A stretch of 64,000 bases of DNA, from assembly GCF_010820555.1 (NCBI RefSeq), contig NZ_JAAIKD010000004.1, positions 124,001-188,000 of the forward strand. Direction: 5' to 3'. Shown here piece by piece: positions 54,468 through 63,687 of the stretch. How positions within the stretch are numbered: the stretch's first letter is position 1; each line of letters opens with the position of its first letter. The DNA is from Psychroflexus aurantiacus (GTDB lineage: Bacteria > Bacteroidota > Bacteroidia > Flavobacteriales > Flavobacteriaceae). The notes beneath the pieces are model-generated. The model made no database searches. It saw only the letters and a list, made by a program, of their open reading frames with translations, and was not told where the DNA came from. Both the position numbers and the translations under genes were made by a program.

Positions 54468-56570
54468 ATGGATACGAAAACCCTACAAACTCCTATAGAA
54501 TATCTTAAAGGCGTCGGTCCGGGCCGGGCCGATTTGCTCAAAACGGAGTTGGGTATTCACAGGTTTCAGGATCTGCTTCAGTTCTTTCCTTTTCGCTATA
54601 TCGACAAGTCTCGATTTTATAAAATTTCTGAGCTGCAGGATACGTCTGCTGAAGTTCAAATCATCGGTAAAATCACCAATGTGCGAACCCTGCCCATGAA
54701 ACGCGGTAAACGCCTGGTAGCCGATTTTGAAGATGAAACAGGGTCTATGGAACTGGTTTGGTTTCGCGGCCATAAGTGGATTCTTGAAAACTTGAAAATC
54801 GACACGCCTTATGTGATTTTTGGTAAACTAAATCACTTTAAAGGGAGTTTTTCGATGCCACATCCTGAGATTGATGAGCTTGACAATTCTAAAATCAAAT
54901 CTCAAATCCGGCTTCAGCCGGTCTATCCTTCCACCGAGAAGCTGAGTAAGCGGGGAATATCCAATCGAGTCATCAGCACCTTGATTTTTGGCTTGCTCGA
55001 ACAGGCTAAAACCTTTCAGGAAACTTTACCCCATAATGTCTTATCCGATCTGAAAATGCTTTCCAAAACGGAAGCCATGCGCCATGTGCATTTCCCTCAG
55101 TCTGCAGAATTGCTATCCAAAGCACAATTTCGGCTGAAATTTGAAGAGTTCTATTACATCCAGCTGCAGTTGCTGAGAAAAAATGCGGTGCATAAAGCCA
55201 AAATCAAGGGATTTCCCTTTGAACAGGTTGGTGAGTATTTTAATACCTTTTATAAGTCGGTGCTGCCTTTTGAACTGACCAATGCTCAAAAGCGCGTGTT
55301 AAAAGAAATTCGAAAAGACCTGGGCAGCAACGCCCAAATGAACAGACTGCTGCAAGGCGATGTGGGGTCTGGAAAGACTATAGTGGCCCTGATGACCATG
55401 CTCATGGCCATTGATAACGGCTTCCAGGCTTGTCTGATGGCACCAACAGAAATTCTGGCAACTCAGCATTATGAAGGCTTATCAGAACTTTGTGAACCTA
55501 TTGGGGTTGAAGTTGCATTGCTTACGGGTTCCACCAAAAAGAAAGACAGAACCATCCTGCACGAACGTCTTCGTAACGGGGACTTACACATTTTGATAGG
55601 CACGCATGCCCTGATTGAAGACACGGTTCAGTTTAAAAATCTGGGTCTGGCAGTGATCGATGAGCAGCATAGATTTGGAGTGGCTCAGCGGGCTAAACTC
55701 TGGAAGAAAAATTCATTGCCGCCACACGTCTTGGTGATGACCGCGACACCCATCCCCAGAACACTTGCCATGAGCCTGTACGGAGATCTGGATGTGTCTG
55801 TCATAGATGAATTACCTCCTGGTCGGAAAGCCATCAAAACCGTGCATCGCTATGACAGCAACCGATTGAAAGTGTTTAAATTCATCAAAGATGAAATCGA
55901 TAAAGGGCGGCAGGTGTATATTGTGTATCCCTTGATTGAAGAATCGGCTAATTTTGATTATAAAGACTTGATGGATGGTTATGCCAGCATCGAACGGGAA
56001 TTCCCAAAGCCGAAGTACCAGGTGTCTATTGTTCACGGCAAGATGAAGCCCGAAGATAAAGCTTACGAGATGGAGCGTTTCGTGAAAGGTAAAACCCAGA
56101 TCATGGTGGCGACCACGGTGATTGAAGTGGGTGTGAATGTGCCCAATGCGAGTTTGATGATTATCGAAAGTGCCGAACGCTTTGGTTTGTCACAGCTTCA
56201 CCAGTTACGTGGCCGGGTAGGACGAGGGGCGGAGCAAAGCTATTGTGTGCTCATCACCGGTAAGAAGTTAAGTTCTGATGGGAAAACCCGAATGGAAACC
56301 ATGACGGCTACCAATGACGGCTTTCAGATTGCTGAGGTGGATTTGAAATTGCGTGGTCCCGGAAACCTGATGGGCACCCAGCAAAGCGGAATTCTGAACT
56401 TAAAAATAGCTGATTTGGTCAAGGATAATCAGATCTTAAAAACCGCCAGGAGTTATGCCCACCATGTCATCAAAGTTGACCTCAACTTCCAGATGGACGA
56501 GCACAAGATGATCAACCTGACTTACCGAGCGATGTTTAAAGACCAGACAATCTGGAATTATATTAGTTGA
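54468..56570 (+). CDS. recG: ATP-dependent DNA helicase RecG
   Basis: RecG remodels stalled replication forks and Holliday junctions. The 700-residue protein has the N-terminal wedge OB-fold (about residues 60-150, ITNVRTLPMKRGKR) and the superfamily 2 motor. Walker A GDVGSGKT is near residue 299, the DEQH box (VIDEQHRFG) near residue 397, and motif III VMTATPIPRTLA near residue 423. Motif VI is QLRGRVGRG near residue 581. The C-terminal TRG hairpin region, LRGPGNLMGTQQSG, is intact. It has its own upstream terminator-separated transcription unit; no neighbour shares its strand closely. Confidence 0.96.
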   Translation: MDTKTLQTPIEYLKGVGPGRADLLKTELGIHRFQDLLQFFPFRYIDKSRFYKISELQDTSAEVQIIGKITNVRTLPMKRGKRLVADFEDETGSMELVWFRGHKWILENLKIDTPYVIFGKLNHFKGSFSMPHPEIDELDNSKIKSQIRLQPVYPSTEKLSKRGISNRVISTLIFGLLEQAKTFQETLPHNVLSDLKMLSKTEAMRHVHFPQSAELLSKAQFRLKFEEFYYIQLQLLRKNAVHKAKIKGFPFEQVGEYFNTFYKSVLPFELTNAQKRVLKEIRKDLGSNAQMNRLLQGDVGSGKTIVALMTMLMAIDNGFQACLMAPTEILATQHYEGLSELCEPIGVEVALLTGSTKKKDRTILHERLRNGDLHILIGTHALIEDTVQFKNLGLAVIDEQHRFGVAQRAKLWKKNSLPPHVLVMTATPIPRTLAMSLYGDLDVSVIDELPPGRKAIKTVHRYDSNRLKVFKFIKDEIDKGRQVYIVYPLIEESANFDYKDLMDGYASIEREFPKPKYQVSIVHGKMKPEDKAYEMERFVKGKTQIMVATTVIEVGVNVPNASLMIIESAERFGLSQLHQLRGRVGRGAEQSYCVLITGKKLSSDGKTRMETMTATNDGFQIAEVDLKLRGPGNLMGTQQSGILNLKIADLVKDNQILKTARSYAHHVIKVDLNFQMDEHKMINLTYRAMFKDQTIWNYIS

Positions 56571-56649
56571 TTTGATTTTCATTTAAAATCGAATAACGTA
56601 CTTATAGAACCAAATTTTGGAAAATAATTATCATGCTGATCAAAATAGT

Positions 56650-57191
56650 TTAAAAATGCAGCGGCTCATAACTTAGTGGTAAATCAGCTGAATTCGTTTT
56701 ATAATATTCTTGGTAAATTTTAATTTGTTCATGCCCGCCCCAGATAACAGGAACCAAGTGAATATTCCCGTCATTCTTCAAATTAGATTTTTTATCTGCT
56801 ACTTTCCTTTCTAATCTGCCGTTAATGAATTTTTTATACTATTTACTTCATTTTCGATTTTTTTTGGATTTATTTGAATGTTTAGAACCTCAATTAGAAC
56901 TCTCTTTTTTGGGTTTTGAATCATCATATCAAAGTCAACCGATTTACCATTTGGCAGAATTTTTTCAACTTCTGACAAAGAAAAATTGTTCGTTTTTTTA
57001 GTGTCTATAACACTGAAAGTTCTCCTAAATAATTTAAATATTTAGAATCGAAGGAAATGAGTAAATTTTCAATCGTTCTTAAGATTAACTTCTTTTCGTT
57101 TTTGTCTCATAGCAATTTTAATTGAAGAAATCATCCCTTCAAGCAGTAGGCTTAAGCTATTGAGTCGCTTTAAGAAATGTATTTCATAGCT
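56650..57191 (-). pseudogene. Decayed gene of unknown family
   Basis: Joining minus-strand frames gives a plausible protein of about 180 residues, interrupted at least three times. There is a frame change in an A-rich stretch near 57080-57095. An in-frame TAG lies at 57005-57007, between GELSVL and TLKKTNNFS. A second frame change sits near 56815-56830, after NSIKNSL. The parts on each side keep protein-like sequence: SLSEVEKILPNGKSVDFDMM, then KKRVLIEVLNIQINPKKIEN, and after the shift IHLVPVIWGGHEQIKIYQEY, ending LSYEPLHF with TAA at 56650-56652. The VDFD...LIEV spacing recalls PD-(D/E)xK nucleases, though no Lys follows the Glu. No function is assigned. Confidence 0.6.
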
Positions 57192-57288
57192 TTAAATTAT
57201 AATGTTTAAATTCAGCATAAAAAAGTCAACTCCAGAATATACCTGAAGTTTTAAACTAAATCTGTATTTTTAAGTCCTAGAATAAATA

Positions 57289-59130
57289 ATGAACTCTATG
57301 AAACATTTAAAGTTTGGTTTGCTCTTATTTTTGCTGTGCGCGGTTTCCAGCGTGATGGCTCAATACGATGTGAAAGCCAATTACGACAAGCAGGAAGTAG
57401 CTATCGAAATGCGTGATGGCGTAAAATTGCATACGACCATTTATACGCCAAAGGATAAAACGAAAGCCTATCCGATATTGATGCAGCGAACGCCCTACAG
57501 TTCCAGACCTTACGGGGAAGATCAGTACAGACGCCAAATCGGTCCAAATAAATTCCTGATGGAACAGGGAAACATCATTGTGTATCAGGATGTGCGCGGA
57601 CGCTGGATGAGTGGAGGAACTTACGATAATATGCGTGCCTATATTCCCAACAAAACAGGAAAGCAGAGCGATGAAGCCTCCGATACTTACGATACCATAG
57701 ACTGGCTGGTGAACAACGTGGAAAACAACAACGGAAACGTAGGAACCTGGGGTATTTCGTATCCGGGTCATTATGCGGCCATGTCGGTGTTATCCGATCA
57801 TCCCGCTTTGAAAGCAGCTTCGCCTCAGGCGCCGATTGGTGACTTTTATTTTGACGATTTTCACCATAACGGAGCTTACTTGCTGAGCTACTGGATTGCC
57901 ACTTCTGTATTTGGTTACGACAAAGAAGGACCAGTCACCGAAGCCTGGTACTCGGTGCCGGATATTGGCACAAGAGATGCCTATCAATTCTTTTTGGATA
58001 TAGGTCCGTTGAAAAACCTCGATAAATATTATGGTGAAGACAATGTGTTCTGGCAGCAACTGAAAGATCATCCGGACTATGATGAATTCTGGCAAAAGCG
58101 CGGACTGGTTCAGCACATGAAAAATGTAAAACCAGCGGTACTGACTGTCGGTGGTTTATTTGACGCGGAAGATCTTTACGGACCTTTTGAAATTTATAAG
58201 AGTCTGGAAAAGAACAGCGATAACTATAATGCTTTGGTGTTTGGACCGTGGAGTCATGGAGACTGGGCCAGACTGAAAAAGAGACAGGCGGTGGGAAATA
58301 TTTTTTTTGGAGATAACTTATCCGAAAACTTCCAGCTGGATTATGAAACCGAATTCTTTAATCACTTTTTGAAGGGTGAAAAAGAATTTGATATTCCTGA
58401 AGCTTCGGTTTATGATACCGGCGCCATGGAATGGAACGCTTACGATATGTGGCCGCCGGAAAATGCGACCGCTACGGATTTCTACCTCGTGGATAATCAG
58501 AATCTGAGCATGGAACCAAAACCGGATTTTGAAAATAAATTTGTAAGTGACATTACCAAACCCGTGCCGTTTACGGAGGACATCAAGGTAACCTTTACCC
58601 CAAGAAAATTCATGACCGACGATCAGCGTTTTGCAGCCCGTCGTCCGGATGTGATGGTATATGAAACCGAAGTCCTTCAAGAAGACATGAAATTGTCTGG
58701 CGAGATTATGGCCGCTTTGGAAGTGGCGACCACGGGTACGGCAGCCGACTGGATTGTAAAAGTCATTGACGTATATCCAGCAGATGCCGAAGATTCTGAA
58801 GAAATGCAGGATCACCTGAGGATGAGTAATTACCATATGATGGTAAGAAGCGAAGTCTTCAGAGGTCGTTACAGAGAGAGTTTTTCTGATCCGAAGCCAT
58901 TTGTGCCAGGTAAGAAAACCAGCGTTGACTTTGCTTTGCAGGACATCAATCATACCTTCAAAAAAGGCCATAAGTTACAGATACAGGTACAGAGTACCTT
59001 TTTTCCTTACATCGATAGAAATCCACAGAAGTATGTCGACAATATCTTTGAAGCGGATGAAGAGGACTTCGAAACGCATACGCATACCATTTATGGAGAT
59101 TCCAAAATCGTGCTTCCTGTGGTGAAGTAA
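57289..59130 (+). CDS. Secreted CocE/NonD family hydrolase
   Basis: The 613-residue protein has a signal peptide (cut after SSVMAQ) and the alpha/beta-hydrolase core of the CocE/NonD group, which includes cocaine esterase, glutaryl-acylases and X-Pro dipeptidyl peptidases. The nucleophile is S157 in GISYPG. The acid is probably the Asp in GGLFDAEDLYGP and the base the His in GPWSHGDW. A C-terminal jelly-roll domain (X-Pro peptidase type, about residues 390-610) ends with RNPQKYVDN. The ATG at 57298 (MKHLKF) is an equally good start. The natural substrate is unknown. It is followed by a terminator. Confidence 0.9.
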   Translation: MNSMKHLKFGLLLFLLCAVSSVMAQYDVKANYDKQEVAIEMRDGVKLHTTIYTPKDKTKAYPILMQRTPYSSRPYGEDQYRRQIGPNKFLMEQGNIIVYQDVRGRWMSGGTYDNMRAYIPNKTGKQSDEASDTYDTIDWLVNNVENNNGNVGTWGISYPGHYAAMSVLSDHPALKAASPQAPIGDFYFDDFHHNGAYLLSYWIATSVFGYDKEGPVTEAWYSVPDIGTRDAYQFFLDIGPLKNLDKYYGEDNVFWQQLKDHPDYDEFWQKRGLVQHMKNVKPAVLTVGGLFDAEDLYGPFEIYKSLEKNSDNYNALVFGPWSHGDWARLKKRQAVGNIFFGDNLSENFQLDYETEFFNHFLKGEKEFDIPEASVYDTGAMEWNAYDMWPPENATATDFYLVDNQNLSMEPKPDFENKFVSDITKPVPFTEDIKVTFTPRKFMTDDQRFAARRPDVMVYETEVLQEDMKLSGEIMAALEVATTGTAADWIVKVIDVYPADAEDSEEMQDHLRMSNYHMMVRSEVFRGRYRESFSDPKPFVPGKKTSVDFALQDINHTFKKGHKLQIQVQSTFFPYIDRNPQKYVDNIFEADEEDFETHTHTIYGDSKIVLPVVK

Positions 59131-59151
59131 AATGCATTATTTAATTAACGG

Positions 59152-59182
59152 AAAACCCCAGAGCTAGCGCTTGGGGTTTTTT
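59152..59182 (+). terminator. Intrinsic terminator of the CocE-family gene
   Basis: AAAACCCCA (59152-59160) and TGGGGTTTT (59172-59180) pair around an 11-base loop that can pair further, followed by TT. Confidence 0.85.
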
Positions 59183-59219
59183 GGTTGAAGTCTGGTCTGA
59201 TCTTCTAGTTTCTAATTTG

Positions 59220-59560
59220 AGTGGGATGAAAGCACCCCTAAAATCCCTTTAAGGGAATAATTTCGAGAATCTCCTCCCTTGCCTGTATTGAGTTTATAGA
59301 AGTAAGGAAGGTTAGGTGGGGGATCTATCAGTGATTTAATATCGGAGTTGTATAGGGCTAAAAGTTCTCTTTTTGGGGCTTACGCTTTCCGCTCTGAGGA
59401 GCGCAAAGCGTCGGGCTTTTCGTTGCAATGCTTCATCCCAAAATCTATAAAACTAAAAGTCACAACTGTCTTCAAAGGTCGCCAGCTGGACTTTAGTTTT
59501 ATTAACTTTTGGTCTTGCAGGATTTTCACTTCAATCCCTAAGCCGTGAGCTATAGCTGAA
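59220..59560. repeat. Non-coding extragenic repeat-like region
   Basis: This stretch has no credible gene. It contains short palindromes: one around AATCCCTTTAAGGGAAT near 59240-59256, and a stem CGCTTTCCGCTC (59383-59394), loop TGAG, GAGCGCAAAGCG (59399-59410) with one mismatch. Flanking CTTTTCGTTGCAATG and TTTTCACTTCAATCCCTAAG resemble dispersed intergenic sequences common in flavobacterial genomes. It may be a fused set of degenerate repeats. Confidence 0.4.
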
Positions 59561-59565
59561 AAACA

Positions 59566-59595
59566 AAAGACCTCGAGTTTGTGCTCGAGGTCTTT
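59566..59595 (-). terminator. Intrinsic terminator of the amylase gene
   Basis: AAAGACCTCGAG and CTCGAGGTCTTT form a perfect 12-bp stem around a 6-base loop, then TTGTTTTT on the minus strand. Confidence 0.9.
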
Positions 59596-59617
59596 TTGGG
59601 TATTGAACTAAATACTG

Positions 59618-62461
59618 CTAATGGATTAGTAATTTTTGTGTTTGAGACTGTGCTTCATGAGTGTATCTAACAAAATACAGTCCAGTGTTGAGGTTATTGG
59701 TTTCAAAACGATAATTAGCATCAAAACCACCTTTATAGTCTTTAAGCAGTCTACCATTCATGTCAAATAACTGAACTTCATCTACTTTATTTGAAATAGA
59801 GAAGTAGTCCTTTGCAGGGTTTGGGTACACACTGTAATTAAGTGCTGATACCTCATTTGTGCTTAAGGTAGACACGGCATTGCCAAAGATTTTAAACTCA
59901 CCTGCAGGTATATTAATCCCATCGGCTGTATTGGTTACAGTTATGGAAGCAGAGCCAGTTTCATCCATCAAATCATACCAGGTTCCTGTATAGGGGAAAT
60001 CTGGAGTCACCGTTTGATCTACAACATCAAAATTGGCTAAAACAACTACGTCTCGAAGTTCATTTGTTGGTAAATTAGGATCAAAGACATAAATTTTAGG
60101 TGTTAAGGTACCCCCGGAATTGATGGTATAATCTCCTTCAAACACAGCCTCTTCGATTTTTAGCTGGTGCAGTCTTGCCCAGTCCTCGTAAACTTTTCTT
60201 CTTACGGGTTCATTTAACCAGTTATTCACCCACTGTGGTTGAGGCTTAGTGTCTAGTTTACAATCCCCGTCGGTTCCGCCAGGCAGATTGACACTGCCGT
60301 CACTACATGTAAAAATTGAATTTTCCATACCTAAATCGCCAAAATGCCATATCATTTTTGGACCAGGGATGGGTATGGTCACCGCTCCAAGTGCAGACAT
60401 TCTTGAGATGGCAGTACTTAACTCTCTCACATTGTGGTTTGGGTTAGAGGCTTTCCCGTACTGCACATTTTTAAACATCAGGCGTTCTTCGTCATGGCTT
60501 TCTGCATAGCCCAGAAGTCTCGGGGCATCGAAGCCTCTGGATTTATGACCCATGCCTGAGATGTTGTTGTCAGAATTATAACCCATCGTGAGTTGATTGT
60601 ATGGATTGGTCATTTTCCCCCATAGCATGATTCCTTTTCCTTCATCCAGTCTGTAATTTGCCCATTGCTGCTCCTCAGTACTCCCGCCAAGATGCTCAAA
60701 AATCACATAGTGGGTATCATCCAAAGACCAGGAATAATCGGCATAAGATTTCAGGACGTCAATTCGGTCCTGTTGATAGGCATTTGTACATGACTCATCG
60801 GATGCAGTACAGTTTTGCGTAAAGCCTTTGGTTAAATCCCATCGAAAGCCATCAATTTTAAATTCCTCCACCCAATGTTTTATAACTCTTTTGCTATATT
60901 CCTGAGTTAAAGCACTTTGATGATTAAAGTCGTTTCCAACATTATAACTATGTCTCGGGCTAGTATTAAAGTAAGGGTTTTCAGCAGTAGGTCCACCCCA
61001 GCCATCACCATCGGGATCATCCATCCACATTCTTACCAGTGGGTTTCTCCCAAAAGCGTGGTTTAAGACTAAATCGAGAATCACAGCGATATCATTTTGA
61101 TGACATAAGTCTATAAATTCCTTCAACTTATCCTCAGTACCGTAAAATTTGTCCAAAGCCATATGGAAAGCTGTATTGTATCCCCAGCTTTCATTTCCTT
61201 CATATTCCATCACCGGCATTAGGTGAATGGCATTGATATTTAAATCTTTGAAATAATCGATTTTGTCTATCAAATCCTGATAATTTCTATCGGCATCAAA
61301 ATCTCTAATCAAGACCTCATAAACGATCAAATCTTCTATTTTGGGTTTCTGAAAATCGGTGACCTGCCAGTTATACTCTGCCTGTCCGGTTTGCAGAACC
61401 GTAACTTCACGTTCCTGTCCGTTGGGATAAGCGGGTAAGTCTGGATAAGATAAAGCCGGTATACCCGGATCGTCAAATGGAGATAGAACCAGGGTCGAAA
61501 ATGGGTCGGCAGTTTTGACTACTTCTGGAGAGCCTTGTACCGGAGTTTCATCAACCACCCAGTATTGGTAGGTCTCAATTTGTCCTGGAGTTAAACCTGT
61601 CAGGCTTATCCAAAACTTATTATCTCGGGTAGCGTCCACATTCATCAAATAATTGGAATCCGGGCTGTAATCGTTGAAACTACCAGCCACATAAACATAA
61701 TCTTTATTTGGAGCATTGAGTACCAATATGGCTTCTGTATCGCTTATGTAATTAATACCTTCACTGTAATCTGCAGGCATGGGAGTAGACGTCACCCCTG
61801 GGTTCGTAAGTACAGAAAATTCTCTTATAAAGCTTACCCCATTTTTAGTTGCTTCCAGGGTATAGTTTTTATTTTCTGAAATATTCGTATCTGTAAAAGA
61901 ATAGCTGCTTGTGGTTTGCTGGTTAATAATACTGCTATTTGCACTTAAAGTATAAGAAGCATCACCACCAGAATTAGAAGCACTTATTGAAAAATCACCT
62001 CCAGTGCTTATAACACTCAAATTTTCGGTAGGTGCATTTAATGTGAATTGAAAACTACCCACATTGGTTAAGTAATCCTGTGTTTTTTTATCTCCTGTTC
62101 CATTTTTTGCCTTAACAAGCATTCCTATTTCTACAATGTCGTTTGCATTGTAGAAGGTGGTAGGCGTCATCGTATACGAATAGGTGCCATCGCCATTGTC
62201 TGTCATTTTCTGGGATTCACTGGAGTTCGTCCAATCTCCGTTTGTCGGAGAATCAGATTGTGTTCCACTGGAATTTTTATACCATGCCCATAAATAGACA
62301 TCGGTGACTCCCCATATACCGGGATCTACATCTGAAACGCTAATGGTGATCTCTTCATTTTGTTCAAACGTTGATGGCGTGATTGTAAAGTTTGCATTTT
62401 GAACTTGTGCAAAACTTATTATTGTAAAAAATAATGTCGCTAAAAGTAAAGTTCTTTTCAT
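59618..62461 (-). CDS. Secreted GH13 alpha-amylase with type IX secretion domain
   Basis: The 947-residue protein starts with a signal peptide ending IISFAQ. Two N-terminal beta domains (about residues 20-140 and 145-225) and a CBM48/E-set-like domain (about 230-345) follow. The GH13 barrel has its nucleophile D542 in DGFRWDLTKGF, acid/base E589 in FEHLGG, and third carboxylate D657 in ESHDEERL, preceded by LDLVLNHAFG. The last 75 residues (VYPNPAKDYFSISNK, then a strand-rich end KLLIH) form a type A C-terminal sorting domain for the type IX secretion system. It should cut alpha-1,4 glucans outside the cell. It lies 59 bases after susE. Confidence 0.93.
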   Translation of the reverse strand: MKRTLLLATLFFTIISFAQVQNANFTITPSTFEQNEEITISVSDVDPGIWGVTDVYLWAWYKNSSGTQSDSPTNGDWTNSSESQKMTDNGDGTYSYTMTPTTFYNANDIVEIGMLVKAKNGTGDKKTQDYLTNVGSFQFTLNAPTENLSVISTGGDFSISASNSGGDASYTLSANSSIINQQTTSSYSFTDTNISENKNYTLEATKNGVSFIREFSVLTNPGVTSTPMPADYSEGINYISDTEAILVLNAPNKDYVYVAGSFNDYSPDSNYLMNVDATRDNKFWISLTGLTPGQIETYQYWVVDETPVQGSPEVVKTADPFSTLVLSPFDDPGIPALSYPDLPAYPNGQEREVTVLQTGQAEYNWQVTDFQKPKIEDLIVYEVLIRDFDADRNYQDLIDKIDYFKDLNINAIHLMPVMEYEGNESWGYNTAFHMALDKFYGTEDKLKEFIDLCHQNDIAVILDLVLNHAFGRNPLVRMWMDDPDGDGWGGPTAENPYFNTSPRHSYNVGNDFNHQSALTQEYSKRVIKHWVEEFKIDGFRWDLTKGFTQNCTASDESCTNAYQQDRIDVLKSYADYSWSLDDTHYVIFEHLGGSTEEQQWANYRLDEGKGIMLWGKMTNPYNQLTMGYNSDNNISGMGHKSRGFDAPRLLGYAESHDEERLMFKNVQYGKASNPNHNVRELSTAISRMSALGAVTIPIPGPKMIWHFGDLGMENSIFTCSDGSVNLPGGTDGDCKLDTKPQPQWVNNWLNEPVRRKVYEDWARLHQLKIEEAVFEGDYTINSGGTLTPKIYVFDPNLPTNELRDVVVLANFDVVDQTVTPDFPYTGTWYDLMDETGSASITVTNTADGINIPAGEFKIFGNAVSTLSTNEVSALNYSVYPNPAKDYFSISNKVDEVQLFDMNGRLLKDYKGGFDANYRFETNNLNTGLYFVRYTHEAQSQTQKLLIH

Positions 62462-62472
62462 GTTTTTTGGAT

Positions 62473-62503
62473 ATAAAAAAGGCTATCCCAAAGAGATAGC
62501 CTT
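62473..62503 (-). terminator. Terminator-like hairpin between susE and the amylase
   Basis: On the minus strand AAGGCTATC and GATAGCCTT form a perfect 9-bp stem (62479-62503), followed by TTTTTT about 12 bases before the amylase ATG. No consensus promoter lies between the hairpin and the gene, so the amylase probably depends on read-through. Confidence 0.7.
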
Positions 62504-62520
62504 AAATTTAATGTTGTCAT

Positions 62521-63672
62521 TTATTCTACTATTGCAATCAACATATAATTTCCAGTCAGGTCATTAAACCAAACTTCGTAAGTTCCAGCCGTAGTAGGGA
62601 TATTAGGTCCATTTATACTTCCGTAACCTGAAAACTCAGTATTTCCACCCCAGTTTACTCCCCAGTCATCTTCTGCTCTAAATTTCACCTCTCCGTCGAA
62701 AAGTGCAATCTCAGAGATGTACCAAATGTGTGGATCGAAGGTAGATTGTGTCATATCTATATCCTGATTCCAGCCTTCGTCAGTTCCGGTAGTTCCAAAG
62801 CCTATAAGACCAACGGTGTTATAAGTTGCCGATCCTGCAGCATCAAAAGGAGCTATACTGTGCGTTTTGTTTTCGGTATCCACTTCCAGCGTGTAATAAC
62901 CGTCACCATCAGCAATGGCGAATGCTCCAGGATCACCTCCTAAGTCTTCGCTGGTTTCAAGACTTCCGTCTTGCAGCCCCCATTGTGGTTGCCATGCACC
63001 TCTCTCTTCGAGTAATTTAAACTCTCCGTTTATAAATCTACCGGTATAAGTAAATACATTTTCATTATCCGGGTTCCTAACCATTGGGAAATTGTTGTTG
63101 TTATTGTCCCAGCCTGAGGCGACAGAACTACCCACTAGATATAAGTTAGGAAGAACTGGCAGTGGCTCTGGTCCGCCTGTAGAAATAATAGTCACCATAA
63201 GCGTGGTTACTTCTGAAGTAGTCTCAGGAGAGTTCTCTGCATTTTCAGTACCGATCTGAGCTCTTACGCGAAAGAAAAGCTCGCCGGTATCTGGATTTTC
63301 TGTCCCTGGATCATTATCAATTCCAGCGGCATCAGCTAAGCTTAATAGCTGTCCAACAGTTATGGCAGCCTGCTGATTTGTTGTTTCTGCCAAAACCACA
63401 GGTGTTGTAAATTCAAAATCAATTGAACCCTGTAGTTCATAAGTTACTGGGGTTGGCACTCCAAAATCAGGAGCTTCCCAGGTGAAACGTTCAGCATTGT
63501 TTTGAGCGATTAACGGACTCAATAAGTATTCACTTGAAAAATCGTTGGTAAACGAAATCTGTTCTGGTGGGGCTTGGGTAGTGAATTCGATTGTATCATC
63601 ATCACTACAAGCATTAAATGCAACTATTGCAAAAAACACCATCATCAATTTTAAAATTTTATTTTTCATCAT
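62521..63672 (-). CDS. susE: SusE-type outer-membrane starch-binding lipoprotein
   Basis: The 383-residue protein has a lipoprotein signal with lipid cysteine C22 (FNACSDDD). It starts with a SusE N-terminal domain (SSEYLLSPLIAQNNAERFTW) and continues with two SusE/SusF carbohydrate-binding modules. The repeated patterns LYLVGSSVASGWDNNN and TVGLIGFGTTGTDEGWNQD mark these two modules. The residues directly after the cysteine (SDDD) resemble the surface-export signal of Bacteroidota lipoproteins. It would hold alpha-glucan at the cell surface for SusC/SusD. It starts 15 bases after the susD stop, so both are on one transcript. Confidence 0.9.
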   Translation of the reverse strand: MMKNKILKLMMVFFAIVAFNACSDDDTIEFTTQAPPEQISFTNDFSSEYLLSPLIAQNNAERFTWEAPDFGVPTPVTYELQGSIDFEFTTPVVLAETTNQQAAITVGQLLSLADAAGIDNDPGTENPDTGELFFRVRAQIGTENAENSPETTSEVTTLMVTIISTGGPEPLPVLPNLYLVGSSVASGWDNNNNNFPMVRNPDNENVFTYTGRFINGEFKLLEERGAWQPQWGLQDGSLETSEDLGGDPGAFAIADGDGYYTLEVDTENKTHSIAPFDAAGSATYNTVGLIGFGTTGTDEGWNQDIDMTQSTFDPHIWYISEIALFDGEVKFRAEDDWGVNWGGNTEFSGYGSINGPNIPTTAGTYEVWFNDLTGNYMLIAIVE

Positions 63673-63687
63673 TTTTAGTATTTAATA

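Noticed and set aside
58318-58971. 217-residue frame antisense to the CocE-family gene
   Set aside because: No motif or sensible start; the plus-strand protein is complete.
59348-59548. 66-residue frame in the region after the CocE-family gene
   Set aside because: It is made of palindromic extragenic sequence and has no protein-like pattern.
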